From contig CP102274.1 of NCBI GenBank assembly GCA_025149285.1, positions 6,428,489 through 6,492,488 of the forward strand: a stretch of DNA of 64,000 nucleotides, read 5' to 3'. Position 1 is the first letter of the stretch, and every line of letters begins with the position of its first letter. The notes under the pieces are model-generated. The model worked only from the letters and a program-made list of their open reading frames with translations. It was not told where the DNA came from and searched no databases. Positions 26,053-34,507 of the stretch are shown here, in pieces. The translations under genes were made by a program, and so were the position numbers. This stretch comes from Hungatella hathewayi (GTDB taxonomy: Bacteria > Bacillota > Clostridia > Lachnospirales > Lachnospiraceae).

Positions 26053-26094
26053 AGAGTAAGGCATGCTTTCACGCGGATGCCTTGCTCTTTTTTA
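26053..26094 (+). terminator. Leader terminator (attenuator) ahead of the 26206 gene
   Basis: Twelve-base arms AGAGTAAGGCAT / ATGCCTTGCTCT (one wobble) followed by TTTTTTATTTTTA. It lies only about 20 bases after the predicted transcription start and before any gene, so transcription must read through it to express the operon. No known riboswitch or antiterminator sequence was recognised. Confidence 0.75.
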
Positions 26095-26205
26095 TTTTTA
26101 ATGAACGAAGCAGACTGACTGCATGGTTATCAAAGATCATAAAAAGGAGGGGGAAACGGGTTAGAAAAAACAGTCAGATCGCTAATAAAACTAAGGAGAA
26201 GAGAG

Positions 26206-27093
26206 ATGAAACTATCAACAACAACATTGTTCTATGGACCGAGGCCGGACGGAAGTGTAGGGCCCATGTTGGAAAGTATCCGCAGAATTCACAAAGCGGG
26301 ATTTCGGGATTTAGACCTCAACTTTGCATGGACCAGGAGCCATAAAACAGAACTGTACTACGACAACTGGAGAGAATGGATAAAGGAATGCAGGGCGTTA
26401 ATTGAAGAACTCGGAATGACAGTCAGCCAGTCTCACGCCCCGTTCTATAATGTGATCAATCCGGACTATCCATATCGGGAGGAAGAGGAAGAGATGGTTC
26501 GCCGTTCTATCATCGCTTCGTCGGAACTGGGAGCAGGCATTGTCGTTATTCATGGCGGTTCGCGTCCTTACCGCCCGGATTACCGCAAAAACAAGCAGGA
26601 AAATATCGAATATTTCAAACCCCATCTGGAGTTTGCCGCAAAATATGGCGTGAAACTGGCCATAGAAAATCTATTTGATTTAAACGACAGCGAAAAACGG
26701 GTTCGTGTTCCCCGTTATCTGGCCGATCCGGAAGACTTGATCGACCTGGTTGACACACTGCATCAGTCTTATGACAATGTGGGGATTGTCTGGGATTTTG
26801 GACATGCAAATCTGATGCACTGGAACCAGCCGGAATGTCTTGAAATGATGGGAGACCGTCTGATTGCCACACATGTTCAGGATAACTACGGAGTCATCGA
26901 CGATCATTTACTTCCATTTCTTGGCACCGTAGAGTGGGAACCCATCATGAAAACCCTGAAAAAAATCAACTATCAGGGTGTGTTCGCTTACGAAACTCAC
27001 AAAATGACAGACAGGCTGCCTGATCCAATGATTGATGCAATGATGCGTTATGCGTATGAACTGGGGGAATATCTGCTTACACTGGCAGACTAA
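26206..27093 (+). CDS. Sugar phosphate isomerase/epimerase (xylose isomerase-like TIM barrel)
   Basis: A 295-aa TIM-barrel protein of the AP endonuclease 2/xylose isomerase-like superfamily. Metal-ligand style residues are visible in QSHAPFYN, VVIHGG, LAIENL, VWDFGHANLMH, THVQDN and FAYETH. It probably isomerises or epimerises a sugar taken up by the binding protein encoded next. Preceded by GGAGAAGAGAG. Substrate unknown. Confidence 0.85.
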   Translation: MKLSTTTLFYGPRPDGSVGPMLESIRRIHKAGFRDLDLNFAWTRSHKTELYYDNWREWIKECRALIEELGMTVSQSHAPFYNVINPDYPYREEEEEMVRRSIIASSELGAGIVVIHGGSRPYRPDYRKNKQENIEYFKPHLEFAAKYGVKLAIENLFDLNDSEKRVRVPRYLADPEDLIDLVDTLHQSYDNVGIVWDFGHANLMHWNQPECLEMMGDRLIATHVQDNYGVIDDHLLPFLGTVEWEPIMKTLKKINYQGVFAYETHKMTDRLPDPMIDAMMRYAYELGEYLLTLAD

Positions 27094-27108
27094 CGAAAAG
27101 GAGAAGAT

Positions 27109-28443
27109 ATGGTTAGAAAGTATTTGGTGGGGATCGCATTACTTACAGTTATCGCAATAAGCGGCTGTTCCGCAGCCAACAAAGAAACAACGGCAGAGGC
27201 AAACACTTCGAAAGCTCCGGCGGCAGAAACCGCTGCGGATATAGAAGCTGCCTCCGATGTATTGGAGATAGAATTCTGGCATGCCTTAGAAAGCCAGTAC
27301 CAGGAAACACTGAACCGCGTTGTCGGTGAATTCAATGATTCTCATGACAACATCGTGATTAAGCCAATGTATATCGGGAATTATACTGCATTAAACGAAG
27401 CCATCGTTTCCGCAAATGCGGCAAATACCAACCTGCCGGGCGTTGCCATGGCCAATATCCCTTACGTTACCGCTTATGGCGCAGGCGGTTTATGCGAAGA
27501 CCTGGGTCCTTATATTCAGCGCGACGGATTTGAGATAGACGATTTTGGAGAAGGTTTGATTCAGGCTGCAAAATACGAGGATGTACAGGTAGCACTTCCA
27601 TTTCTGGTATCTACCGAGGTAGTATACTATAACAGGGATTTATTAAACGAATTAGGGCTTCAGATTCCGAAAACCTGGGATGAAATACCCTCGTTTTTAG
27701 AGAAGGCCTCCGATATCAGCGCAGACGGCAAAACCAACCGCTACGGCATGGTATTTCCCGGCTGGATTACATGGTATTATGAGCCGTTCTTTATCAATAA
27801 CGGTGTTCAGTTGGTTACTGCCGAAGGCAAGACCGACCTTGCTTCTGAACATTCAGTCAAACTGGTTTCCGATTTGAAAGACTGGACCAAAAAGGGCTAC
27901 TCCTACCTTGCAACCGGGGAAGACGCCGCTTCTGTGATGCGCCAGAACTTCATTGACGGAAAGGCGCTGTCCGTCATCTATACGAGTTCTTTATATGACA
28001 CCATTGTCGACAGCTGCAGCTTTGACGTCGGAATGGATTGGCTGCCCGGAGGAAAAACAAAGGAGCAGGTATTAGGCGGCAACGTCCTTTTTCTCCCGGC
28101 TAAAAACGATCAGAAGGTGAAGGATGCCTCCTGGGAATTTCTCTCCTACTTAATGAGCAAGGACGTCAACATGATATGGGCTTCTGAATCCGGTTATCTG
28201 CCTACCAGGAAATCTGTACAGGAAACCGATGAAGGAAAGGCATTTCTGGCACAAAAACCGGAATTTCAGATTATTTTTGATAACCTCGATATCATCACTC
28301 CCGGAATCCAGCGTACCGACTGGAGTCAGGTATCCACCACATGGAGAAACTGGATGGACGAAATCATTCAGGAAGATCTTGACGTTGAAACCGCGCTGAA
28401 AGAGATGGAAGTGGAAATCAACGAAATATTAAGCGGCTCATAA
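27109..28443 (+). CDS. ABC transporter substrate-binding lipoprotein without linked permeases
   Basis: A 444-aa family 1 solute-binding protein. The lipoprotein signal is MVRKYLVGIALLTVIAISGC with cysteine 20 as anchor. The mature domain opens VLEIEFWHALESQYQETLNR, close to the glycerol-3-phosphate/sugar binding group (UgpB-like). It lies 15 bases after the isomerase gene and 11 bases before a HAD phosphatase gene. No permease or ATPase is adjacent, so it must work with components encoded elsewhere or act as a sensor. Confidence 0.88.
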   Translation: MVRKYLVGIALLTVIAISGCSAANKETTAEANTSKAPAAETAADIEAASDVLEIEFWHALESQYQETLNRVVGEFNDSHDNIVIKPMYIGNYTALNEAIVSANAANTNLPGVAMANIPYVTAYGAGGLCEDLGPYIQRDGFEIDDFGEGLIQAAKYEDVQVALPFLVSTEVVYYNRDLLNELGLQIPKTWDEIPSFLEKASDISADGKTNRYGMVFPGWITWYYEPFFINNGVQLVTAEGKTDLASEHSVKLVSDLKDWTKKGYSYLATGEDAASVMRQNFIDGKALSVIYTSSLYDTIVDSCSFDVGMDWLPGGKTKEQVLGGNVLFLPAKNDQKVKDASWEFLSYLMSKDVNMIWASESGYLPTRKSVQETDEGKAFLAQKPEFQIIFDNLDIITPGIQRTDWSQVSTTWRNWMDEIIQEDLDVETALKEMEVEINEILSGS

Positions 28444-28454
28444 AGGAGAACGGC

Positions 28455-29255
28455 GTGAAGGAGCAAAGAGTATCACTGCTTGAAAAGACAGAGCTTTTTG
28501 TGTTGGACATGGATGGAACCTTTTATCTTGGTGAACACCTTTTGGAAGGCTCCCTGGACTTTCTGCAGACGCTTCAGGAAACAGGGCGGCGTTATCTGTT
28601 CTTCACCAATAACTCCTCGAAGTCCTCCGGCGCCTATATAAAAAAGCTCAGGTCTATGAACTGCTTCATCGATTCCAGTCAGATCATGACTTCAGGAGAT
28701 GTGATGATTGAGTACCTGAAGCATTCTCATCCGGGAAAAACGGTCTATCTGCTTGGAACTCCCGTATTGCGCGAAAGCTTTGAGAAGGCCGGCATCAATC
28801 TGTCAGAAGAACAGCCGGATCTTGTGGTGGTGGGCTTTGATACAACGCTTACCTATCACAAGCTGGAACGGGCATGCCATTACATCCGAAGCGGTGCGGA
28901 ATTTCTGGCTACACATCTGGACATCAACTGTCCGACGGAAGACGGTTTTATCCCTGACTGCGGCTCCTTTTGCGCGGCGATCACACTGTCGACAGGCAAA
29001 AAGCCTAAGTATGTGGGCAAACCATACCCTGAAACCGTTGAAATGATTCTGGAAAAAACAGGTGTGTCCAGAGACCGGATCGCCTTTGTCGGAGACCGTC
29101 TGTATACAGATGTGGCGGCCGGCGTTAACAACGGGGCGGCCGGGCTGCTGGTGCTGACCGGGGAGACGAAGAGAGAGGATCTCAGGCATGCGGAAATAAG
29201 CCCGGACGGCGTCTATCTCTCTCTGAAGGAGATGGGGGAATTGTTAAGAAAATAA
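28455..29255 (+). CDS. HAD-IIA family sugar phosphatase (NagD/AraL-like)
   Basis: A 266-aa HAD hydrolase with nucleophile D18 (FVLDMDGTFYLG), motif II in FFTNNSS, lysine in YVGKPYPE and motif IV in FVGDRLYTDV. The C2-type cap inserted between motifs II and III matches NagD, AraL and similar enzymes that dephosphorylate small sugar phosphates. The start is GTG, preceded by AAAGGAGAACGGC. Last gene of the unit, followed by a bidirectional terminator. Confidence 0.87.
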   Translation: MKEQRVSLLEKTELFVLDMDGTFYLGEHLLEGSLDFLQTLQETGRRYLFFTNNSSKSSGAYIKKLRSMNCFIDSSQIMTSGDVMIEYLKHSHPGKTVYLLGTPVLRESFEKAGINLSEEQPDLVVVGFDTTLTYHKLERACHYIRSGAEFLATHLDINCPTEDGFIPDCGSFCAAITLSTGKKPKYVGKPYPETVEMILEKTGVSRDRIAFVGDRLYTDVAAGVNNGAAGLLVLTGETKREDLRHAEISPDGVYLSLKEMGELLRK

Positions 29256-29280
29256 AATTTCATTCTTCCATACAAAAAAA

Positions 29281-29309
29281 GCTGCAAAAGTGACAATCAC
29301 TTTTGCAGC
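29281..29309. terminator. Bidirectional terminator between the HAD gene and the tRNA pair
   Basis: Perfect 12-base arms GCTGCAAAAGTG / CACTTTTGCAGC with a 5-base loop, flanked by seven A on the left and seven T on the right. It ends both the plus-strand sugar unit and the minus-strand tRNA transcript. Confidence 0.92.
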
Positions 29310-29317
29310 TTTTTTAC

Positions 29318-29403
29318 TGCCGGCGACCGGAATCGAACCGGTACGGGCGATTAGGCCCGCAGGATTTTAAGTCCTGTGCGTCTGCCAGTTCCGCCACGCC
29401 GGC
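29318..29403 (-). tRNA. tRNA-Leu (anticodon TAA)
   Basis: An 86-base class II tRNA with acceptor GCCGGCG/CGCCGGC, D-loop GGCGGAACTGG, anticodon loop ACTTAAA, long variable arm and T-loop GGTTCGATTCC. Discriminator A; CCA is not encoded. Confidence 0.96.
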
Positions 29404-29406
29404 ATA

Positions 29407-29488
29407 TGGATGGTGGTGGATTCGAACCACCGAAGCAATTTGCAGCAGATTTACAGTCTGTCCCCTTTGGCCACTCGGGAAACCATCC
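29407..29488 (-). tRNA. tRNA-Tyr (anticodon GTA)
   Basis: An 82-base class II tRNA with acceptor GGATGGT/ACCATCC, anticodon stem CAGA/TCTG with loop CTGTAAA, long variable arm and T-loop GGTTCGAATCC. Discriminator A. It lies 3 bases upstream of tRNA-Leu in the same transcript. Confidence 0.96.
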
Positions 29489-29640
29489 AGATTGCTTTGA
29501 CAAGCAGTGATTATTTTATCACAGGGAACGTGAAAAATCAAGTAGTTTTCATCCGCTATCCCACATTTTTTCGTGCATTTTCTCCCAGCCCGTCATTTCG
29601 CCCGGCCCGGCGCTCTAATCTCTGCCGGACCAGTTTCATC

Positions 29641-31707
29641 CTACACCCGGTCCGTTGCAAGAAGTATGGCACTGTTGGCGGGCATGAAAACCGACACCTG
29701 GCCGTCTGCCACCTCATAGTTGATTTTCCCTACGTTGTATCCCGTCTCGTACGTCAGCATATGGCGTACCAGCGTATCGCCATCCGCCAGGCCCAGCTGC
29801 CATACAGGAAGCTGTACATCACGCTCTGCAGCCCGGTTATTGACTATCACGGCACAGACACTGTCTCCGCAGAAACGGCCGTACGCGATCAGCTGCCTTC
29901 CGGCCAGCAGCTGTTTTAAGGAACCGCGTCTCAGCGCTGCAATCCGGTGGTGAAGTCCCGTCATATATTTATGAAATTCAATCAGTTCCAGATTCTCATT
30001 GCCCCACGGATACGTTCTCCGGTTATCCGGATCCGTCCAGCCGCAGACTCCGGCCTCATCGCCATAGTAGATGGTAGGCGCTCCCGGCCAGGTCATCTGT
30101 ATCAACACCGCCTCACGGAATACGCCGTAGTTGACGCCCTCGGAAGCTGCCTTCGCACCCTTCGTACTGATCCGTCCCACCGTCCGGTTCGTCCTCGTCA
30201 AAAATCGGGAGTGGTCATGATTTGACAGTTCGTTCATGGCCACCATCACTGAATTTGTCATCATACGGCTCATATGGTAATTCATGGAGCGGAAAAAGCT
30301 TTCTCCATCCCCGTAAAGACTGGGATTGCTCTCATCGCTGTGTTTCTCCATCCCTGTCAGGAACCAGGTCACAGGCTCCATAAATGCATCATAGTTCATC
30401 ACGGTATCCCACTGGTCCCCTGCAAGCCAGCTGGAAGGATCTCCATAATGCTCGGCCAGCACAATCGCCTTGGGATTGGCCTCCTTTACCGCACTTCGGA
30501 AATCCCGCCAGAACTTGTGGTTGTATTCGCTGCTGTGCCCTAAATCAGCAGCTACATCAAGCCTCCAGCCGTCCACATTGTACGGCGGAGACACCCACTT
30601 ACGGGCGATATTCATGATATATTCATACAGCTTCGGAGATTCCTCATAGTTCAGCTTCGGCAGTGTGGAATGGCCCCACCAGCCGTCATAGGAATCATTG
30701 CAGGGCCATGCATCATCTTTGTAAAATTTAAAAAACGTGTGGTACGGACTATCCTCCGACACATACGCTCCGGCTTCATAGTCGCCGGACATCTGATAAA
30801 GAAGCTCCCCGTCCAGCCATTTGTTAAAGGATCCGCAGTGATTAAACACGCCATCCAGGATAATCTTCATCCCGCGGCGGTGAACCTCCTCTACAAACCG
30901 CGCAAAAAACGCGTCACTGGCCTCTAAATTCTCCTTCGCCGTGCTTCTCACCATATACTTGGTTGCCTGACGATTATCGGTGGCTCCGCTCTTTAAGGGT
31001 TCTCCGCCGTCCTTTACTATAACTCCGTAGTGCGGATCGATATGGTCGTAATCCTGACAGTCATACTTGTGGTTCGATGGCGACACGAAAATCGGGTTAA
31101 AATAGATGACATCCACACCCAGATTCTGGATATAATCCAGCTTATCCCATACTCCCTGCAAATCTCCGCCATAAAAACAGCCCACGTCCATCTGACTGGG
31201 ATACCTGCTCCAATCCGATACGTGTTCCACATTCTGGTCAATATAAAAATACTCATTATCCACAACGTCGTTGGCCGGATCACCGTTGCAGAACCGGTCC
31301 ACATAGATCTGATACATGACGGCGCCCTTGGCCCAGTCCGGAGTGCTGAACCCGGGAGCAATCCGGAAATGGAAGCTCTCCTGATTATCCATCGTCGCAC
31401 CCAGCCGGTTGTAGTAACAGACCTCACTTCCTTTTACCACTTTAAAGCTATAGCTGAGTTTATCACTGCCAACTGTAATTTTATATTCATAGTAATCAAA
31501 CTGGCCATCGGAGTCCGTCTTCTCCATAACGGCCTCTTTCAGGCTGCTGCCATCCTCTATATAACACACATAATCCACATTATTCCTGGCTGTTCGAAAT
31601 CGTAAGTATACGTCGTCTCCGGCCTCGGGTTCTGTGGGAAATCGGAAATTTTCTGTCTCGTCGGTAAATAACGCCTCTCTGTTTAACGCCTCTGCCTGGA
31701 AGCACAT
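29641..31707 (-). CDS. GH13 alpha-glucan hydrolase (cyclomaltodextrinase/neopullulanase type)
   Basis: A 688-aa protein with an N-terminal beta-sandwich (about 1-120, CBM34-like) and a GH13 catalytic barrel. Conserved regions are visible: YFNPIF, DGWRLDVAADLG with the nucleophile aspartate, IVLAEHYGD with the acid/base glutamate, and LSNHDHSRFL with the third aspartate. There is no signal peptide, so the enzyme is cytosolic. It probably cleaves maltodextrins or cyclodextrins. Ribosome site AAAGGGAAGG precedes the start. It stands alone with its own promoter. Confidence 0.93.
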   Translation of the reverse strand: MCFQAEALNREALFTDETENFRFPTEPEAGDDVYLRFRTARNNVDYVCYIEDGSSLKEAVMEKTDSDGQFDYYEYKITVGSDKLSYSFKVVKGSEVCYYNRLGATMDNQESFHFRIAPGFSTPDWAKGAVMYQIYVDRFCNGDPANDVVDNEYFYIDQNVEHVSDWSRYPSQMDVGCFYGGDLQGVWDKLDYIQNLGVDVIYFNPIFVSPSNHKYDCQDYDHIDPHYGVIVKDGGEPLKSGATDNRQATKYMVRSTAKENLEASDAFFARFVEEVHRRGMKIILDGVFNHCGSFNKWLDGELLYQMSGDYEAGAYVSEDSPYHTFFKFYKDDAWPCNDSYDGWWGHSTLPKLNYEESPKLYEYIMNIARKWVSPPYNVDGWRLDVAADLGHSSEYNHKFWRDFRSAVKEANPKAIVLAEHYGDPSSWLAGDQWDTVMNYDAFMEPVTWFLTGMEKHSDESNPSLYGDGESFFRSMNYHMSRMMTNSVMVAMNELSNHDHSRFLTRTNRTVGRISTKGAKAASEGVNYGVFREAVLIQMTWPGAPTIYYGDEAGVCGWTDPDNRRTYPWGNENLELIEFHKYMTGLHHRIAALRRGSLKQLLAGRQLIAYGRFCGDSVCAVIVNNRAAERDVQLPVWQLGLADGDTLVRHMLTYETGYNVGKINYEVADGQVSVFMPANSAILLATDRV

Positions 31708-31745
31708 ATATTTATCCTTCCCTTTCTCAATTTACTCCTGTATCT

Positions 31746-31774
31746 ATTTTATCTGATCAGGCCTGAATATACAA
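31746..31774 (-). promoter_or_regulatory. Promoter of the GH13 gene with palindromic spacer
   Basis: On the minus strand TTGTAT (31774-31769) and TAAAAT (31751-31746) are 17 bases apart. The spacer contains the perfect palindrome TCAGGCCTGA (31757-31766), which could be an operator. Confidence 0.65.
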
Positions 31775-31857
31775 CCCCGCAGGCTCTTAGTTTCTTCATT
31801 TTTTCATGCCCGTTCCCATGTTTTCTTCCAACCTTTTCAGTATTCCCGGCTATGGGC

Positions 31858-31958
31858 ATAAAAAACGGTCAGCGGGGGAGCTGACCGTTTTTCGGAGAAG
31901 GTATTTCGTTTCTTATGGGGTGTAGCAAAAACTATATAATGTATTGGGGGGGTTTACG
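31858..31958 (-). ncRNA. Candidate C-rich small regulatory RNA
   Basis: On the minus strand an extended -10 element TGCTATATT (31973-31965) predicts a start near 31958. The roughly 100-base transcript carries a seven-C run (31952-31946), then CACCCC and CTTCTCC, and ends in a perfect 13-bp terminator hairpin (31861-31873 and 31880-31892) plus six T. The terminator loop reads TCCCCC. No ORF with a ribosome site is present. C-rich single-stranded loops of this kind pair with ribosome binding sites in known Firmicute sRNAs such as RsaE. No good -35 is seen, so the promoter is the weak point. Confidence 0.5.
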
Positions 31959-32058
31959 ATTATTAATATAGCATGCTTTCAGAAATAAGTGTGCACAAAC
32001 ATCATTTTTTTCATTCCTGTTTTTTAGTCATTTTTGATTTCTCCCCGTTTTACAGACA

Positions 32059-32110
32059 AAAAAATGCAGATACCAGGCGCCAATCTTAGGCATTTTACCG
32101 GGCATCTGCA
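32059..32110 (-). terminator. Terminator of the tilS-hpt-ftsH operon
   Basis: Arms TGCAGATACC and GGGCATCTGCA (from 32065 and to 32110, one wobble) with a long loop, followed on the minus strand by seven T. It starts 34 bases after the ftsH stop codon. Confidence 0.75.
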
Positions 32111-32143
32111 AAATTCTGTTAAACAGGATCCATCTCTTAACCT

Positions 32144-33964
32144 TTAGATCTCCACAGGAAACAGGCTCTCAAACTCCTGCTGACCGATCTTCTCTTTCTC
32201 AATTAAAAGCCTGGAGCACGCATGGAGTACCTCTTCATGCTTCATAATAATATCCTTTGCCTTGGTGTAGCAGTCGTCGATGATGCGCTTCACTTCGCTG
32301 TCAATCGCATTGGCCACCTCATTACCGTAGCTCTTGGTATGGGCCAGATCGCGGCCGATGAAAACCTCGTCTCCATCGTTATCATAGTTAATCATGCCTA
32401 CACGGTCTGACATACCGTACTGTGTCACCATGGAACGGGCGGTCGCCGTCGCCTGCTTAATATCCTGGGAAGCCCCGGTAGTGATATCGCCGAAGACCAG
32501 TTCTTCCGCGATTCTGCCGCCTAAGTCCACCATGATATCCTGCAGCATCTTTCCCTTCGTGTTAAACATCCGGTCGCTCTCCGGCAGAGGCATGGTATAC
32601 CCCGCCGCTCCGATACCCGTAGGGATAATGGAAATGGTGTGTACCGGTCCTTCATCCGGAAGTAAATGGAACAGGATTGCATGGCCAGCCTCGTGATAGG
32701 CAGTGATCTTTTTCTCCTTCTCGGAGATGACCTTGCTCTTCTTTTCCGCGCCGATCCCAACCTTGACAAATGCCTTGTTGATGTCGGCCTGGCTGATAAA
32801 CTTCTTGTTGTCGCGGGCCGCATTGATGGCCGCCTCATTCATCAGATTCTCCAGATCGGCCCCTGTAAATCCTGCCGTAGTCTGAGCCACACGTTTTAAG
32901 TCCACATCCTCTCCCAGTGGTTTTTCCTTGGAATGGACCATCAAAATCTCTTCTCTTCCCTTAACATCAGGCGTGCCTACTCCCACCTTCCGGTCAAAAC
33001 GGCCCGGACGCAGGATCGCAGGATCTAAGATATCCACGCGGTTGGTAGCCGCCATAACGATAATGCCTTCATTGACTCCAAATCCATCCATCTCTACCAG
33101 AAGCTGGTTTAAGGTCTGCTCCCTCTCATCGTGGCCGCCGCCCATACCGGTACCTCTCCGGCGGGCCACAGCGTCGATCTCATCGATAAAAATGATACAG
33201 GGCGCGTGTTTCTTGCCTTCTTCAAATAAATCACGGACTCTCGATGCGCCGACACCGACGAACATCTCTACGAAATCAGAACCTGAAATAGAGAAAAACG
33301 GAACACCCGCTTCCCCTGCCACCGCCTTTGCAAGCAGTGTCTTACCGGTTCCCGGAGGGCCCACAAGCAGAATCCCCTTGGGGATACGCGCTCCGACACT
33401 GGTGTATTTCTGCGGATTCTTTAAGAAGTCCACCACCTCGGCCAGTTCTTCCTTCTCTTCTTCCAGACCGGCTACCTTTCCAAAATTAACCTTATTGGTA
33501 TCCTTGGCCATATGGGCCCGGCTGCGTCCGAAGTTCATCATCTTCGCGTTGGCGCTGCCCGCTCCCGCCCTGGCGTTCATCAGCATGAACATACCGACGA
33601 GAACCACGGCAGTCAGGATAATCGGAAGAACGATGGTCAGGAAATAATTCTCCTGAGGGACATTCTCCGTTGTGTAGACGATTCCATTCCTGTCCAGCAG
33701 CTCCTGTGCTGCAATCACATCCGGAACATTTACGACTTTTGCCTGTTCTGTCGATCCGTCACTGATAATCAGCACGACCTGACCGGTAGGCGTCTGCTGG
33801 TTCTGCTTAACAGTGGCTGCGACTACGCTGCCATCCTCGATGGCCTTCATATATTCCTGGTTACTGATCTTCTCATTCTGCCTTGGAAACATGCTTGCTA
33901 CGATCAGCATGATCACGAGAATCAGAACGAGACCTAACCCTCTAAATGGTTGCTGTTGTTTCAA
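32144..33964 (-). CDS. ftsH: ATP-dependent zinc metalloprotease FtsH
   Basis: A 606-aa membrane AAA+ protease with two N-terminal helices (about residues 8-26 and 108-130) bounding an extracytoplasmic domain. Walker A is GPPGTGKTLLAKAVAG, Walker B IIFIDEIDAVARRRG, followed by the second region of homology (ATNRVDILDPAILRPGRFDR). The zinc site is HEAGH in TAYHEAGHAILFHLL. It degrades membrane and regulatory proteins. Position after hpt is conserved across Firmicutes. Confidence 0.97.
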   Translation of the reverse strand: MKQQQPFRGLGLVLILVIMLIVASMFPRQNEKISNQEYMKAIEDGSVVAATVKQNQQTPTGQVVLIISDGSTEQAKVVNVPDVIAAQELLDRNGIVYTTENVPQENYFLTIVLPIILTAVVLVGMFMLMNARAGAGSANAKMMNFGRSRAHMAKDTNKVNFGKVAGLEEEKEELAEVVDFLKNPQKYTSVGARIPKGILLVGPPGTGKTLLAKAVAGEAGVPFFSISGSDFVEMFVGVGASRVRDLFEEGKKHAPCIIFIDEIDAVARRRGTGMGGGHDEREQTLNQLLVEMDGFGVNEGIIVMAATNRVDILDPAILRPGRFDRKVGVGTPDVKGREEILMVHSKEKPLGEDVDLKRVAQTTAGFTGADLENLMNEAAINAARDNKKFISQADINKAFVKVGIGAEKKSKVISEKEKKITAYHEAGHAILFHLLPDEGPVHTISIIPTGIGAAGYTMPLPESDRMFNTKGKMLQDIMVDLGGRIAEELVFGDITTGASQDIKQATATARSMVTQYGMSDRVGMINYDNDGDEVFIGRDLAHTKSYGNEVANAIDSEVKRIIDDCYTKAKDIIMKHEEVLHACSRLLIEKEKIGQQEFESLFPVEI

Positions 33965-33976
33965 CGGGCTGCCTCC

Positions 33977-34507
33977 TTATTGCTGTTCTATTACTCCGAT
34001 ATACGGCAAATTCCTGTATTTCTGGTCATAATCAAGACCGTATCCCACGATGAACTGATCCGGTACGGTAAAGCAGGTGTATTTCACCGTAACCTGTTTC
34101 TTCACACGGCGTTCCGGTTTATCGAGCAGCGTGCACAGTTCAATGCTTTTCGGGTTTCTCTGCTTCAGGACCTCAATCAGATAAGAAAGCGTATTGCCGG
34201 AATCGATGATGTCTTCTACGATCAATACGTCCTTTCCTTCAATCGGTTCATCCAAATCCTTTACGATCTTAACAATTCCGCTGGATACAGTGCCTGCGCC
34301 ATAGCTGGATACAGACATGAAATCCAGAGTCAGGGGCAGGCTGATCCTCTTGGACAGCTCGCAGGTGAAGAATACGCCTCCCTTTAAGATGCAGATCAGA
34401 TGAAGGGGTCTGCCTTCGTAATCTCTGCTGATTTCATCGCCGATTTCCCTGATTCTCTTTGCTACTTCTTCTTCCGATAACAATACACGTATCTTATCAT
34501 TCATCAT
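33977..34507 (-). CDS. hpt: Hypoxanthine phosphoribosyltransferase
   Basis: A 176-aa type I phosphoribosyltransferase that converts hypoxanthine or guanine plus PRPP into IMP or GMP. The PRPP-binding loop is DVLIVEDIIDSGNTLSYL, and DFMSVSSYGAGT matches the flexible loop of HPRTs. The start overlaps the end of tilS by 11 bases, so the two are translationally coupled, an arrangement known from Bacillus. Confidence 0.96.
   Translation of the reverse strand: MMNDKIRVLLSEEEVAKRIREIGDEISRDYEGRPLHLICILKGGVFFTCELSKRISLPLTLDFMSVSSYGAGTVSSGIVKIVKDLDEPIEGKDVLIVEDIIDSGNTLSYLIEVLKQRNPKSIELCTLLDKPERRVKKQVTVKYTCFTVPDQFIVGYGLDYDQKYRNLPYIGVIEQQ

Noticed and set aside
26039..26119. A 26-codon frame across the leader terminator as a leader peptide
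   Set aside because: No ribosome site precedes it and it shows no codon bias pointing to a specific amino acid.
31931..31952. TATAAT on the plus strand before a G run
   Set aside because: No suitable -35, no downstream plus-strand gene or terminator; the minus-strand small-RNA reading explains the region better.
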